Origin: CAVQAH01 sp963784195
GTDB lineage: Bacteria > Acidobacteriota > Vicinamibacteria > Vicinamibacterales > 2-12-FULL-66-21
Length of the DNA: 64,000 bases
Reading direction: 5' to 3'
Assembly (NCBI GenBank): GCA_963784195.1
Contig: CAWARA010000030.1
Location: 1-64,000 of the forward strand
The position numbers were made by a program, and so were the translations under genes. This document shows positions 26,805 to 35,564 of this stretch, piece by piece. The notes beneath the pieces are model-generated. The model was not told the origin of the DNA, did not search any database, and saw nothing but the letters and a program-made list of their open reading frames with translations. Numbering within the stretch: position 1 is the stretch's first letter; each line of letters begins with the position of its first letter.

Positions 26805-28094
26805 CTACGTCGCGGCGGCAGCACCACGGGACGCCGCGCTCGCACGCTCGAGCAGCAACGTCCGCTCGCGCACATTTCGCGTCAATCCCGCGGCCCGCTC
26901 GAACTCCTGACGAGCCTCGTCGAAACGGCCCAACTTGTTCAGGAGATCCCCACGGACGCTCGGAAGAAGGTGATAGTTCTTCAGCGCAGCCTCCGACGTC
27001 AGCCTGTCAACCAGGTCGAGCCCAGCCTGCGGTCCATCGGCCATTCCCACGGCGACCGCCCGATTGAGATCGATGACGGGAGAAGGAATGAGTCGCGCAA
27101 GCTCGTCATAGAGCCGGACGATCGATGGCCAGTCTGTCTCTGCGGGGGTGCGCGCCCGGGCGTGACACGCGGCAATGGATGCCTGGACCACATACGGGCC
27201 GCGGGCGCCGCCCAGCGCCGCGGCGCGGTCGAGCGCGGTCAGGCCGCGGCGAATCAGGAGCTGATCCCACAACGCGCGGTTCTGGTCGAACAGCAGGATC
27301 GGTTCGCCTGCGGGCCCGACGCGCGCGCGCGAACGCGAGGCCTGGATCTCCATCAGGGCGACGAGGCCGTGCACTTCCGGCTCGCGCGGGGCGAGCCCGG
27401 CGAGGATTCGACCCAGACGTATGGCGTCGTCGCAGAGGCCTGGCCGCATCCAATCGTCACCGGCCGTCGCGGCATAGCCTTCGTTGAAAATGAGATAGAG
27501 GACGCCGAGCACAGACGACATTCGTTCGGCGAGCTCCGCCCCGCGAGGGACCTCGAAGGGAACCTTCTTCTCCGCGAGCGTCCGCTTGGCGCGGACGATG
27601 CGCTGCGCGATCGTCGTTTCCGGAACGAGGAACGCTCGCGCGATCTCGTCGGTTGTCAGGCCGCCAAGCAGCCTCAGCGTCAGCGCGACCTGCGCTTCGT
27701 TCGACAGGACGGGATGACACGAGATGAACACGAGCCGGAGCAGGTCATCGCCCACGTTGTCGTCGAGGGCCGCGTCGAGATCCGGCCCGCTATCCCGGTC
27801 TGATTCGAGCTGATACCCGAGCTCTTCATGCTTGCGCTCGAGCAGCTTGCTGCGGCGCCAGAAATCGATGGCCCGGTTTTTTGCGGCCGCCATGAGCCAG
27901 GCGCCAGGATTTCGCGGCACGCCTGACTCGGGCCATTGCTGAAGGGCGGCGACGAGGGCATCCTGAGCGAGATCCTCAGCCACACCCACGTCCCGCACGA
28001 TGCGCGCGAGGCCCGCGATCAGCCTCGGCGACTCTATCCGCCAGACCGCGTCGATGGCGCGGTGAACATCGGTAGCCGTCACGCTACCGATCAC
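26805..28094 (-). CDS. ECF42-type RNA polymerase sigma factor
   Basis: About 430 residues. Sigma region 2 is near the N-terminus (RLIAGLARIVRDVGVAEDLAQDALVAALQQWP and NPGAWLMAAAKNRAIDFWRR) and region 4 in the middle (RLLGGLTTDEIARAFLVPETTIAQRIVRAKRTL). The long C-terminal extension (about 190-430; VLGVLYLIFNEGYAAT, LCDDAIRLGRILAGLAP, DLNRAVAVGMADGPQAGLDLVDRL) is TPR-like and defines the ECF42 group, in which it is needed for activity. These sigma factors are encoded next to YciI/DGPF-domain proteins, as here. GTG 28094 is the start; GTG 28082 is also possible. Confidence 0.9.
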   Translation of the reverse strand: MIGSVTATDVHRAIDAVWRIESPRLIAGLARIVRDVGVAEDLAQDALVAALQQWPESGVPRNPGAWLMAAAKNRAIDFWRRSKLLERKHEELGYQLESDRDSGPDLDAALDDNVGDDLLRLVFISCHPVLSNEAQVALTLRLLGGLTTDEIARAFLVPETTIAQRIVRAKRTLAEKKVPFEVPRGAELAERMSSVLGVLYLIFNEGYAATAGDDWMRPGLCDDAIRLGRILAGLAPREPEVHGLVALMEIQASRSRARVGPAGEPILLFDQNRALWDQLLIRRGLTALDRAAALGGARGPYVVQASIAACHARARTPAETDWPSIVRLYDELARLIPSPVIDLNRAVAVGMADGPQAGLDLVDRLTSEAALKNYHLLPSVRGDLLNKLGRFDEARQEFERAAGLTRNVRERTLLLERASAASRGAAAAT

Positions 28095-28132
28095 ACCATC
28101 TTCACCGGGTCAGGGCAAGCGGACCCCGGCTC

Positions 28133-28570
28133 CTACTTTTTGCCAGCGACCTGCGCGTTCTTCTCGGCGACCTCGCGAATGCGGTCTTCCTGCGCTCGCA
28201 GCTCAGGCGTGAACTCGGCACCGAAATCCTCGTTCTCGAACACCTGTCGAATTTCAATCTCCGCACCACCGTCGAACGGCGCGCGCTTCACCCAGTCGAT
28301 AGCCTCCTTCAACGACTTGCACTGAAACAGCCAGAAGCCGGCGACCAGTTCCTTGGTTTCGGAAAAGGGGCCGTCGATAACCGTGGGCGTCGACCCAGAG
28401 AACTTGACGCGAGCTCCCTTCGAGCTTGGCTGAAGACCTTCACCGGCCAGCATCACGCCTGCCTTGGCAAGCTCTTCGTTGTATTTGCCCATCTCCGCCA
28501 AGAGCTTCTCGGATGGCATCTCTCCAGCTTCGGAGTGCTTGTCAGCCTTCACAATCACCATGAACCTCAT
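28133..28570 (-). CDS. YciI/DGPF-domain protein
   Basis: 145 residues, with the YCII-related fold: MRFMVIVKADKHSEAGEMPS, EELAKAGVMLAGEGLQPSSKGARVKFSG, and the hallmark TVIDGPFSETKELVAGFWLFQCKSLKEAIDWVKRAP (the DGPF motif). A charged helix ends the protein (EDRIREVAEKNAQVAGKK). It lies 38 bases upstream of the ECF42 sigma gene on the same strand, the known pairing in which the DGPF gene is a target of its own sigma factor. The catalytic role, if any, is not visible. Confidence 0.9.
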   Translation of the reverse strand: MRFMVIVKADKHSEAGEMPSEKLLAEMGKYNEELAKAGVMLAGEGLQPSSKGARVKFSGSTPTVIDGPFSETKELVAGFWLFQCKSLKEAIDWVKRAPFDGGAEIEIRQVFENEDFGAEFTPELRAQEDRIREVAEKNAQVAGKK

Positions 28571-28816
28571 CGTTGTCTCTCCTTGTCGTAAATCCTTGCT
28601 CTATTCACTCGTCGAACGAAGGATGCCGAATTCGACAGGCCCTACCTCGTCCCACAGCCTCAGCCATCCCGCCACATCGAGGGCAAATCTGTCCCAGTTG
28701 CAGCAGATCCGGCGTTCGTCGAAAACTCGCAAGTCCGCTGCCAACAAGCCCTTATCGACAAGCTCGCGCGCCGGCTCGTGGCACGGCCCTTGGTCGATGG
28801 TCAGGCAGAGAGTGTC

Positions 28817-29884
28817 GTGAAAACGTCTTCGTTGAGACGCGCGCGTATGGTGGCCGCCGCGGTGGCGGTCGGGGTCGCCTTAGCCGCCTATCTGGCGGCT
28901 AACGGCCTCGAGCTGCTTGCGGTCCAGTTCATCAATCCAAACCTCACGGACATCGTCGAACTGTCCGATCTTCTATTGGCAAGCGCTGTGGGTGGGACCC
29001 TTTTTCTCTGGTTGCACCTGAAGGCGACACGCAGTGAGCTTCACCGGCTCGAGCGAGCGCAGATCGTCATGAACACCCAGCTTGCGACGGCCGCGCAAAT
29101 TCAGCGGCGTCTTCTGCCGGCGCAGCCATCGACGGTAGAAGGAATCAAATGCGCCGTGCGGTTCGAGCCCGCATGGGAGATCGGCGGGGACTTCTACGAC
29201 TTCATTCCTCTCGGTCGCGATCGCATGCTCATCACGGTCGGCGACATTTCGGGCAAGGGGATACCCGCGGCGATGCTGCTGGCCTTTGCGCGCACGGTGC
29301 TTCGGACCGGAGCGACGAGAACGACCGACCCTGCGCAGCTCCTGGCACTGCTTTCGAATGCGCTTTACGAAGACAACGGTGGCACTCCGTATGTGACGTG
29401 CATCGTTGCCCTGGTGGATGCGCGGCAAGGCATCGTGACCTATGCCAACGCCGGGCATCCCCCTGGGATCATCGCTGGTTCGAGCGTTCGCGTGCTGGAT
29501 ACGGCCGGCCCTCCGGCCGGCATGTTCGATCGCGCCGTCTACACCTCCGACACGCGAACGCTCAACCCCGGCGACCTGACGATTCTCATGACCGATGGCA
29601 TCAGTGAAGCGCTGGGGGAGAGCGAAACGTCCATCGTCACGCTCGTCGCGGGGGCGTGGCCGACAGGGCAGCCCTCAGCGGTGTGCGATGCGATCATGGC
29701 GTACGCCAGATCGGCTGACGGCCCGGTGGGCGTGGAAGACTGGACCGACGATCGAACGGTTGTGGCGTTTCAGTGGGAAGGACGCGAAGCGGATCGCAAC
29801 GGATCAAAACAACACGGCAACGTCGACGACGACGTTCGTGCGCGAGTTGTAAATGACCGCGTTCCCGCTGATGACGCCGCGTGA
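28817..29884 (+). CDS. Membrane-anchored SpoIIE/RsbU-type PP2C phosphatase
   Basis: 355 residues: two N-terminal transmembrane helices (MVAAAVAVGVALAAYLAANGLELLA, LSDLLLASAVGGTLFLWLHL), a coiled-coil linker (ELHRLERAQIVMNTQLATAAQIQRRLLPA) and a SpoIIE catalytic domain with the metal-binding motifs EIGGDFYDF, VGDISGKGIPAAMLLA, YANAGHPPGIIA and LMTDGISEA, followed by DDRTVVAFQW. Such enzymes dephosphorylate anti-anti-sigma proteins in partner-switching pathways, but no partner is encoded nearby. GTG 28817 is chosen; the frame also opens at 28778. The last 30 residues run into the opposite-strand gene and are probably non-essential. Confidence 0.82.
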   Translation: MKTSSLRRARMVAAAVAVGVALAAYLAANGLELLAVQFINPNLTDIVELSDLLLASAVGGTLFLWLHLKATRSELHRLERAQIVMNTQLATAAQIQRRLLPAQPSTVEGIKCAVRFEPAWEIGGDFYDFIPLGRDRMLITVGDISGKGIPAAMLLAFARTVLRTGATRTTDPAQLLALLSNALYEDNGGTPYVTCIVALVDARQGIVTYANAGHPPGIIAGSSVRVLDTAGPPAGMFDRAVYTSDTRTLNPGDLTILMTDGISEALGESETSIVTLVAGAWPTGQPSAVCDAIMAYARSADGPVGVEDWTDDRTVVAFQWEGREADRNGSKQHGNVDDDVRARVVNDRVPADDAA

Positions 29885-30232
29885 ATAGCCCTGCGGTAAT
29901 GGTGGAAGCTGGCGCTCGATCGCGGTAGGAAACGGTTCGTACTTCTTCTGCCAGCCCGGAGGAAGACTGCCGCCGCGGGCGACCTTCTTCTTGAGGCCGG
30001 GAGGGAGGTCACGATAGCGCGGCGCGTAATGGTTCCGCAGGATCGTGATGTCGCCCTTGCCAAACACCACATGAACGCTGGCTGCGACGACCGCTCCATC
30101 GCTCTTGGCGGTAGCGGTCTCGTGCTTCGCGTGCTTGGCGTGTTGGCTTTTCCCCTGCTCCGGTCCGGCGGCGAGAAGCACCGTACCGCCGAGCAGTGAA
30201 CAGATTGCGGTCGCGCCGATCAGCCGTTTCAT
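29804..30232 (-). CDS. RcnB/CigR-like exported protein
   Basis: 142 residues. Signal peptide MKRLIGATAICSLLGGTVLLAAG, then a His/Lys/Ala-rich stretch (EQGKSQHAKHAKHETATAKSD) and a conserved block NHYAPRYRDLPPGLKKKVARGGSLPPGWQKKYEPFPTAIERQLPPLPQGYSRGVISGNAVIYN. The LPPGLxKK...LPPGWxKK...LPxxPxGY pattern marks the RcnB-like group of periplasmic proteins. ATG 30232 follows the better start context; the frame is open to 30355. It is convergent with the phosphatase gene, and the two overlap at their 3' ends. The role is unknown; RcnB itself affects nickel/cobalt homeostasis. Confidence 0.75.
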   Translation of the reverse strand: MKRLIGATAICSLLGGTVLLAAGPEQGKSQHAKHAKHETATAKSDGAVVAASVHVVFGKGDITILRNHYAPRYRDLPPGLKKKVARGGSLPPGWQKKYEPFPTAIERQLPPLPQGYSRGVISGNAVIYNSRTNVVVDVAVLF

Positions 30233-30408
30233 GGGATCTACCCCCACCTGTGGACTCGCAAGCGTCCTGCCGTTGCTGGCGACGGGCGGTCGATGTGGCT
30301 TAAGTTGCTCAGGAGCAACGGTCTCGCCTCTGCCGGCGCCTTTAGACGGCAACAAGAGAAGCGAATAGGAGGACGCAGGATGGTAATCGGTGGTACGGAA
30401 CGGTCAGA

Positions 30409-33150
30409 CTACTCGGCGTGGAGAGTCAGGATCGGATCGACGCGGAGCGCGCGTAGAACCGGTAAGACGCAGGCGCCCAGCGCCACGGCGGCGAGCAGCA
30501 GCGACACCCCGATGTAGGTCGCCGGGTCGGTCGGCCTGACGGTCCAAAGCTGCGTTGCTATCAACCGTGTCAGCAGCAGCGAGCCGGCAATGCCAATTCC
30601 AAGGCCAGCCACAATCACGATCAGCACGTGGCGGCCGATCGCCTCGATCACGTCACGAGTACCGGCACCGAGCACAATCCGAATGCCGATCTCTCTCGTG
30701 CGTTGGGCGACGGCGTAGGCCGTGACGCCGTAGAGCCCCACCGCCGCCAGCAGCGTTGCCGCAACGGCAAATACGCTCAGGACGAAGACGTACGAATGCC
30801 GCGCCCGGACAGATTGGTCCAGTGCGGCTTCGACGGACCTGATGTTGAAGATCGGGCGATCGGGATCGACCGCAGCAACTGCCCGGCGCACCGCGGGCAC
30901 GAGCGACAGGGGGTCAACAGACGATCGAACCATGAACGTCATGTGGCCGTGCATGTTCGCCCACGGAGCGCGATAGCGTGACGGCTGCTGCAGGTACGAC
31001 GCGTAGACGATCGGCTCGCCGCTGACCTGGTTCAGACGGATGGGAATATCGCGGACCACGCCAACCACTTCGCGCACCTGTTCTTCCGGCAGCACATCGA
31101 GCCTGAAGCGCTTGCCGATGGGATCTTCCCCAGGCCAGAAACGGTTGGCCATGGCCTCGTTGACGATCGCCACCCATGGCGCAGCTGCCGTGTCACGTGC
31201 GTCGAGCTCGCGCCCGCGAATCACCGGCGTTCTGAGCGTGGCGAAGAGATCTGACGTTATCAGGAAGTACCTCGCACTCGACCAGGAACGCTCGGCGTCG
31301 GTCCGGGGTTGAGCCCGCCCTTCGACCAGCAGGCTCAGCGTCGGGACGATCGGGCTGTCGACCGGTTGAAGAGATATGCCCGCAACCGATTCGATCCCCG
31401 GGACAGCTCGCAGACGCTCGTGCACGCGCTCGACGGACGCGATGATGACAGGTGGTACTGGAAAATACGGGTGCCCCTGGTAAGTGCCGATCGGCTTGTA
31501 GTATCCCGGCCCGGGTATTCGATATTCGAATGCGAGGACCCCATTCGGATCGAAGTTGAGATCGCGAGTCGCCTGACGAAGGAAACTCTTCATCAACAAC
31601 CCGGATCCGATCAGCAACACGAGCGCCAGGCTGATCTGCGCCACCACGAGCGCCTCACGCAGTCTGTGGACGCGTCGCGACCTGCCCGCACTGGGTGATG
31701 TGCGATTGGCCACGTTCATCAGTTCGATCCCTGAGGTGCTCAGCGCCGGCACGATGCCGAACACCAGACCGGTGGCAACTGCGATGACGGCCAGGCCCGC
31801 GAGCAGGCGCGCGTCGAGGCTCACCGCGGTCAGTTGCATTGCGCCCAGTGGCGGCGTCAGCCGCGCGAGACCCCGCAGGCTCACCCACGCCACGAACAGC
31901 CCCATCGCCGCTCCCACGCACGCCAGCAGTACGCTCTCGGTGAGGAGTTGCCGCACGATCCGGCCGCGGCTGGCACCCAGCGCGGCGCGCATGGCGATCT
32001 CAGGCGTGCGGCCAGACCCGCGGGCCAGCATCAGCGCCGCCACGTTGGCACACGCGATGGCCAGCACGAGCGCTGTCGCAATCTGCAGCGTCAGGAGCGG
32101 CGCCACGGTCCACCCCCATAGGGCCTCGTGCATCGGCTGAACGCGCGCGCCCCAACCCCCATGAATGTCCGGAGCCTCGCCAGCGAGCGCGAGCGCGATG
32201 TTGTCGAGTTCAGCCTGCGCCTGATCCACGGTCACCGCACTTTTCAGGCGCCCGACGACGACATAGAAGCGCGCGGACGCCTGCCGTTCGCGTCCCAACA
32301 AGCGCATCGGCACCCAGTACTCGACACCATCGTCGGGATAACGGAAATCGGGCGCCATGACGCCGACGATCGAGAACGTGATCGCGCCGAATCGGACGGT
32401 TCGGTTCAGGATGTTTGGATCGCTCGCGAACCGGCGCTGCCAGAGACGATGGCTGATGATGACGACGGAAGCCGGTCGTGTGTTGGTAAGGTCGTCGTCC
32501 GTGGGCAGACGGCCGAGCAGTGGTCTCGCCCCGAGCAGGGGGAAGAGGCCCGGCGTGAACAGCGCGCCGCCGATTCGTTCCGCGGGCGAGCCATTCTCTT
32601 CCGAGCCGAGGTCACGCTGATCGACGAGCGACGCTTCGATCGCGTCGAACGAGCGGGCGCGCTCCTTCCACGCCAGGTAGTCGGGAAGCGAGGCGTTGGC
32701 CTGCCTGCCACCTTGCACATCGATCGTGCGAAGGATTGTCAGCCGGCCGGCATCCGGGAAGGGAAGCGGTCTGAGCAGGGCTGAATTCAGAACGGAGAAC
32801 ACGGCCGCATTGGCGCCGATGCCGAGCGCGAGCGAGACAGCCGCGACAACGGCAAAGCCAGGCGTCCTTCGCAGCGTTCGCAGGCCGTAGACGACGTCCT
32901 GTCTGATGTCCCGCACCCAGGAGACGCGGCGCTGGTCGCGGCATTGTTCTTCGAGAAGCGCGGGGTTCCCGAACGTCTGGCAGGCCCGCCGGCGCGCCTC
33001 TTCAGGACGCATCCCGGCCGCGATGTACTCCTGCACCAGCAGGTCGACGTGAAACGCGATCTCCCGCGACACTTCTCGATCGACCGCACCCTGCCGGAAG
33101 ATCGACCGGAGCCGGTGGAAGCCGATGCGAATCAGCCGCGCGAACGTCAT
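30409..33150 (-). CDS. Giant MacB/FtsX-type orphan permease, PadR-linked (ADOP family)
   Basis: 913 residues. The N-terminal PadR-linked region (VDREVSREIAFHVDLLVQEYIAAGMRPEEARRRACQTFGN, about 18-60) precedes the two permease halves: TPGFAVVAAVSLALGIGANAAVFSVLN, a first FtsX block (LALAIACANVAALMLARGSGRTPEIAMRAALGAS), periplasmic MacB-like cores, and a C-terminal FtsX block (LYGVTAYAVAQRTREIGIRIVLGAG). No nucleotide-binding domain is encoded here. Its PadR gene is just upstream. It is clearly related to the permease at 4502-7147 in architecture but divergent in sequence, so this is not a recent duplication. Confidence 0.88.
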   Translation of the reverse strand: MTFARLIRIGFHRLRSIFRQGAVDREVSREIAFHVDLLVQEYIAAGMRPEEARRRACQTFGNPALLEEQCRDQRRVSWVRDIRQDVVYGLRTLRRTPGFAVVAAVSLALGIGANAAVFSVLNSALLRPLPFPDAGRLTILRTIDVQGGRQANASLPDYLAWKERARSFDAIEASLVDQRDLGSEENGSPAERIGGALFTPGLFPLLGARPLLGRLPTDDDLTNTRPASVVIISHRLWQRRFASDPNILNRTVRFGAITFSIVGVMAPDFRYPDDGVEYWVPMRLLGRERQASARFYVVVGRLKSAVTVDQAQAELDNIALALAGEAPDIHGGWGARVQPMHEALWGWTVAPLLTLQIATALVLAIACANVAALMLARGSGRTPEIAMRAALGASRGRIVRQLLTESVLLACVGAAMGLFVAWVSLRGLARLTPPLGAMQLTAVSLDARLLAGLAVIAVATGLVFGIVPALSTSGIELMNVANRTSPSAGRSRRVHRLREALVVAQISLALVLLIGSGLLMKSFLRQATRDLNFDPNGVLAFEYRIPGPGYYKPIGTYQGHPYFPVPPVIIASVERVHERLRAVPGIESVAGISLQPVDSPIVPTLSLLVEGRAQPRTDAERSWSSARYFLITSDLFATLRTPVIRGRELDARDTAAAPWVAIVNEAMANRFWPGEDPIGKRFRLDVLPEEQVREVVGVVRDIPIRLNQVSGEPIVYASYLQQPSRYRAPWANMHGHMTFMVRSSVDPLSLVPAVRRAVAAVDPDRPIFNIRSVEAALDQSVRARHSYVFVLSVFAVAATLLAAVGLYGVTAYAVAQRTREIGIRIVLGAGTRDVIEAIGRHVLIVIVAGLGIGIAGSLLLTRLIATQLWTVRPTDPATYIGVSLLLAAVALGACVLPVLRALRVDPILTLHAE

Positions 33151-33154
33151 CTCG

Positions 33155-33184
33155 ATGTCCGATGATCCGATTTCCGATTTCCGA
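33155..33184. repeat. Short simple repeat, TTCCGAT-type
   Basis: Between padR and permease, the run CCGATGATCCGATTTCCGAT followed by TTCCGATGCCGA contains several 7-bp TTCCGAT-like units. It is short and degenerate; it is one of several 7-bp-period simple repeats in this window. Confidence 0.4.
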
Positions 33185-33193
33185 TGCCGAAGC

Positions 33194-33523
33194 CTACGCG
33201 CGTTTCAACAGCAACCGCACCGCTGACGAGAGCCGGTTCCATGACTCCAGCTCTCGTTCCAGCTGCTGACGTCCCTCCCGAGTCAACGCGTAGAACTTCG
33301 CGCTGCGCCCCAGGTCCGTGTCCTTCCAGTCAGCGGCAATCCAGCCCTGATGTTCCAGGCGATGCAACGCCGGGTAGAGCGACCCCTGCTGCACCGACAG
33401 CACATCGTCGGACAGCTGCTGAATGCGCTTGGAGATCGCCCATCCATGCAGCGGCTCGCGCGAGATCGTTTTGAGGATCAACAGATCGAGAGTTCCCTGG
33501 AGCAGGTCCGAAGGCTTCGGCAT
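33194..33523 (-). CDS. PadR-family transcriptional regulator
   Basis: 109 residues with the canonical PadR core: DLLQGTLDLLILKTISREPLHGWAISKRIQQLSDDVLSVQQGSLYPALHRLEHQGWIAADW...KFYALTREGRQQLERELESWNRLSSAVRLLLKR. ATG 33523 is the start; the upstream in-frame ATG adds residues that cover the promoter. It is co-transcribed with the giant permease 44 bases downstream and divergent from the redoxin gene at 33571. A near-consensus promoter precedes it (next entry); repression of its own operon is the family norm. Confidence 0.88.
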   Translation of the reverse strand: MPKPSDLLQGTLDLLILKTISREPLHGWAISKRIQQLSDDVLSVQQGSLYPALHRLEHQGWIAADWKDTDLGRSAKFYALTREGRQQLERELESWNRLSSAVRLLLKRA

Positions 33524-33535
33524 GGCGGCTTGACA

Positions 33536-33565
33536 AGCATACCTAGAACATCGACAATTCGTCAA
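33536..33565 (-). promoter_or_regulatory. Promoter of the padR-permease operon
   Basis: On the minus strand TTGACG (33560-33565) and TATGCT (33536-33541) are separated by 18 bases and lie 13-42 bases before ATG 33523. This is the expected geometry of a housekeeping sigma-70 promoter and is rare in this GC-rich window. The divergent redoxin gene starts only six bases beyond the -35, so a repressor bound here could affect both genes. Confidence 0.6.
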
Positions 33566-33570
33566 CCGCG

Positions 33571-34134
33571 ATGCCTCGACTATCTACAATCCTCGGCCTC
33601 ACGCTGTTGCTCGCAAGCGCGGGCGTGGCTGGTGATGGGCAGACCCGCGACGTCGATGGTCGCGATTTGCGGCTCTTCACACCCTGGGGAAGCGCGAACG
33701 TGCTGCTCTTCATCGGCAGCGACTGTCCTGTCTCCAACGGGTTCGCGCCGGAGATCCGCCGGATCTGCGACCGCTTTGCGGCACACGGTGTCTCCTGTTT
33801 CCTCGTCTACGAGGACACCGGCATCGACGCGCCTCGCGTGCGCGCTCACATGGCCGAGTACGGTTACGTTCGAATGCCGGCGGCCATCGACGCCGACCGA
33901 ACCATCGCGCGACGTGCGGGCGCCTCCGTTACGCCACAGGCAGTCGTGATCGACCCGAGTGGGACGGTGCGCTATCGGGGACGCATCAACAACTTCTACG
34001 CGGCACTCGGCAAGCCACGTCAGCACGTCACCGTCCACGATCTCAGGGATGCCCTCGAAGCGCTGCTGGCAGGACGGCCGATCCCGAACCCCGAGACTGA
34101 AGCACTGGGCTGTTTCATCAACACAGGGAAATGA
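33571..34134 (+). CDS. Exported thioredoxin-like (redoxin) protein
   Basis: 187 residues with signal peptide (LSTILGLTLLLASAGVAG). The thioredoxin fold has the active-site region LLFIGSDCPVSNGFAPEIRRICDRF, with a single Cys (DCPVSNG) as in AhpC/TSA-type redoxins, followed by VSCFLVYEDTGI, PAAIDADRTIARRAGASVTPQAVVID (cis-Pro TPQ) and RGRINNFY. It ends in EALGCFINTGK, whose Cys could pair with the active-site Cys. The stop overlaps the next gene by four bases. Such redoxins are found beside copper-monooxygenase-like cytochromes, and this one may deliver electrons or metal to that partner. Confidence 0.82.
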   Translation: MPRLSTILGLTLLLASAGVAGDGQTRDVDGRDLRLFTPWGSANVLLFIGSDCPVSNGFAPEIRRICDRFAAHGVSCFLVYEDTGIDAPRVRAHMAEYGYVRMPAAIDADRTIARRAGASVTPQAVVIDPSGTVRYRGRINNFYAALGKPRQHVTVHDLRDALEALLAGRPIPNPETEALGCFINTGK

Positions 34135-35564
34135 CCATGAACACGAGAGCCTTCCCGGTCTTCATCCTTTCGGTGACGACGCTGGTATCGGCCGTGTGGG
34201 CGCAGAGCGGTGGCGTCGCCGGTCAGCAATCTGCGGCGGGCGCAGTCACGTTCAGCGAACACGTCGCGCCGATCCTCTATGCGAATTGCGTCAGTTGTCA
34301 CAGGGCTGGCGAGGCCGCGCCGTTTCCACTTGTCACTTACGAGGATGCCGCGAGTCGCGGAAAACTCCTGGCAACGGTGACCCGATCGCGTTACATGCCG
34401 CCGTGGCAGGCAGAGGCCGGGCACGTGGAATTTGCCGGCGAACGGCGGTTGAGCGACGCGCAGATCGCAGCAATCGGGCAGTGGGTTACACGCGGGATGC
34501 TCGAGGGTGACCGTTCGAAGCTGCCCCCGCTTCCGACATTCACGGACGGGTGGCAACTGGGGCAGCCCGACCTGATCATCGAGATGCCGACCGCCTTCGA
34601 AGTGCCCGCCGATGGCCCGGACATCTATCGCAACTTCGCGATCCCAACCGGGCTGACCGAGGACAAGTTCGTGCGCGCGATCGAGTTCCGGCCCGTGGCC
34701 CGCAAGGCCGTGCACCACGCGCTGTTCCAGTTCGCCCGAACCGGATCGACGAAAGAGTTCGAGGATCCCAGTGGCAAACCGGGGTTCGGAGGCCTTGCGC
34801 CGATTGCCTTGCTCCCGGGCTTCGCTCCCTCCGGCGAGCTCGGCGGGTGGGCCGTCGGCGCAACACCGCGCTTCCTTCCCGAGGGGCTTGCACTGCCGCT
34901 CGCCAAAGGCAGCGACTTCATTCTGCAGATGCATTTCCACCCAACGGGCAAGCCGGAGTTGGAGAAGGCTCGCATCGGTATTTATTTCGCCGACAAGGCA
35001 CCCGACAGGAAGCTGATGAACTGGGGAGCGCCTGGCCTGTTCGGGCTGCTCGCCGGCATCGACATTCCGCCCGGTGAGAAGAACTTCACAATCACCGGAA
35101 CGCTCGCGATGAAAGTGGACATGCGTGCGATTTCGGTGACGGCTCACGCCCACTATCTGGGCAAGGAGATCAAGGCGATCGCCACCTTCCCGGACGGCAC
35201 GACGAAGCCGCTCCTCTGGATCAAGGACTGGGACTTCAACTGGCAGGACCAGTACGCCTTCAAGGAACCAGTAGTGTTACCCAAAGGCACGAGGATCGAC
35301 GTCCAGATCACCTACGACAACTCGGCGGACAACCCGCGGAACCCCAGCAACCCACCCCGCCGCGTGCAATGGGGCGAAGAGTCGTTCGACGAAATGGGCA
35401 ACGTGCGCTTTCAGCTGGTCACCGTGAACAAGGAAGACGAGGCGGTTCTCCAGCAGGCGATGGCCGGCGCGCTCAAGGCCGCGCTGTCGTCGGCCGTCCA
35501 GAATGGTGCCCTCAAGAAACTGATGGAGGCACGCGAGAAGAAGAGAAAGGCTGGCGGGTCATAG
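34131..35564 (+). CDS. Exported cytochrome c-copper type II monooxygenase-like fusion
   Basis: 477 residues with signal peptide. The cytochrome c motif is C53-VSC-H57 (FSEHVAPILYANCVSCHRAGEAAPF), with a Met ligand candidate in RYMPPW. The C-terminal two-thirds resemble the tandem copper domains of peptidylglycine/dopamine monooxygenases. A CuH-like set is H195-H196 (KAVHHALFQF) with H268/H270 (MHFHPTG); a CuM-like set is H339 and H341 (TAHAHYLGKE) with a late Met (about 422, FDEMGNV). The cytochrome would supply electrons that ascorbate provides in animals. It starts within the redoxin stop (four-base overlap). The C-terminal tail is Lys/Ala-rich. Substrate unknown. Confidence 0.8.
   Translation: MTMNTRAFPVFILSVTTLVSAVWAQSGGVAGQQSAAGAVTFSEHVAPILYANCVSCHRAGEAAPFPLVTYEDAASRGKLLATVTRSRYMPPWQAEAGHVEFAGERRLSDAQIAAIGQWVTRGMLEGDRSKLPPLPTFTDGWQLGQPDLIIEMPTAFEVPADGPDIYRNFAIPTGLTEDKFVRAIEFRPVARKAVHHALFQFARTGSTKEFEDPSGKPGFGGLAPIALLPGFAPSGELGGWAVGATPRFLPEGLALPLAKGSDFILQMHFHPTGKPELEKARIGIYFADKAPDRKLMNWGAPGLFGLLAGIDIPPGEKNFTITGTLAMKVDMRAISVTAHAHYLGKEIKAIATFPDGTTKPLLWIKDWDFNWQDQYAFKEPVVLPKGTRIDVQITYDNSADNPRNPSNPPRRVQWGEESFDEMGNVRFQLVTVNKEDEAVLQQAMAGALKAALSSAVQNGALKKLMEAREKKRKAGGS

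Noticed and set aside
33155..33184. Promoter or operator in the TTCCGAT run
   Set aside because: It lies between padR and permease inside an operon and looks like a simple-sequence run.
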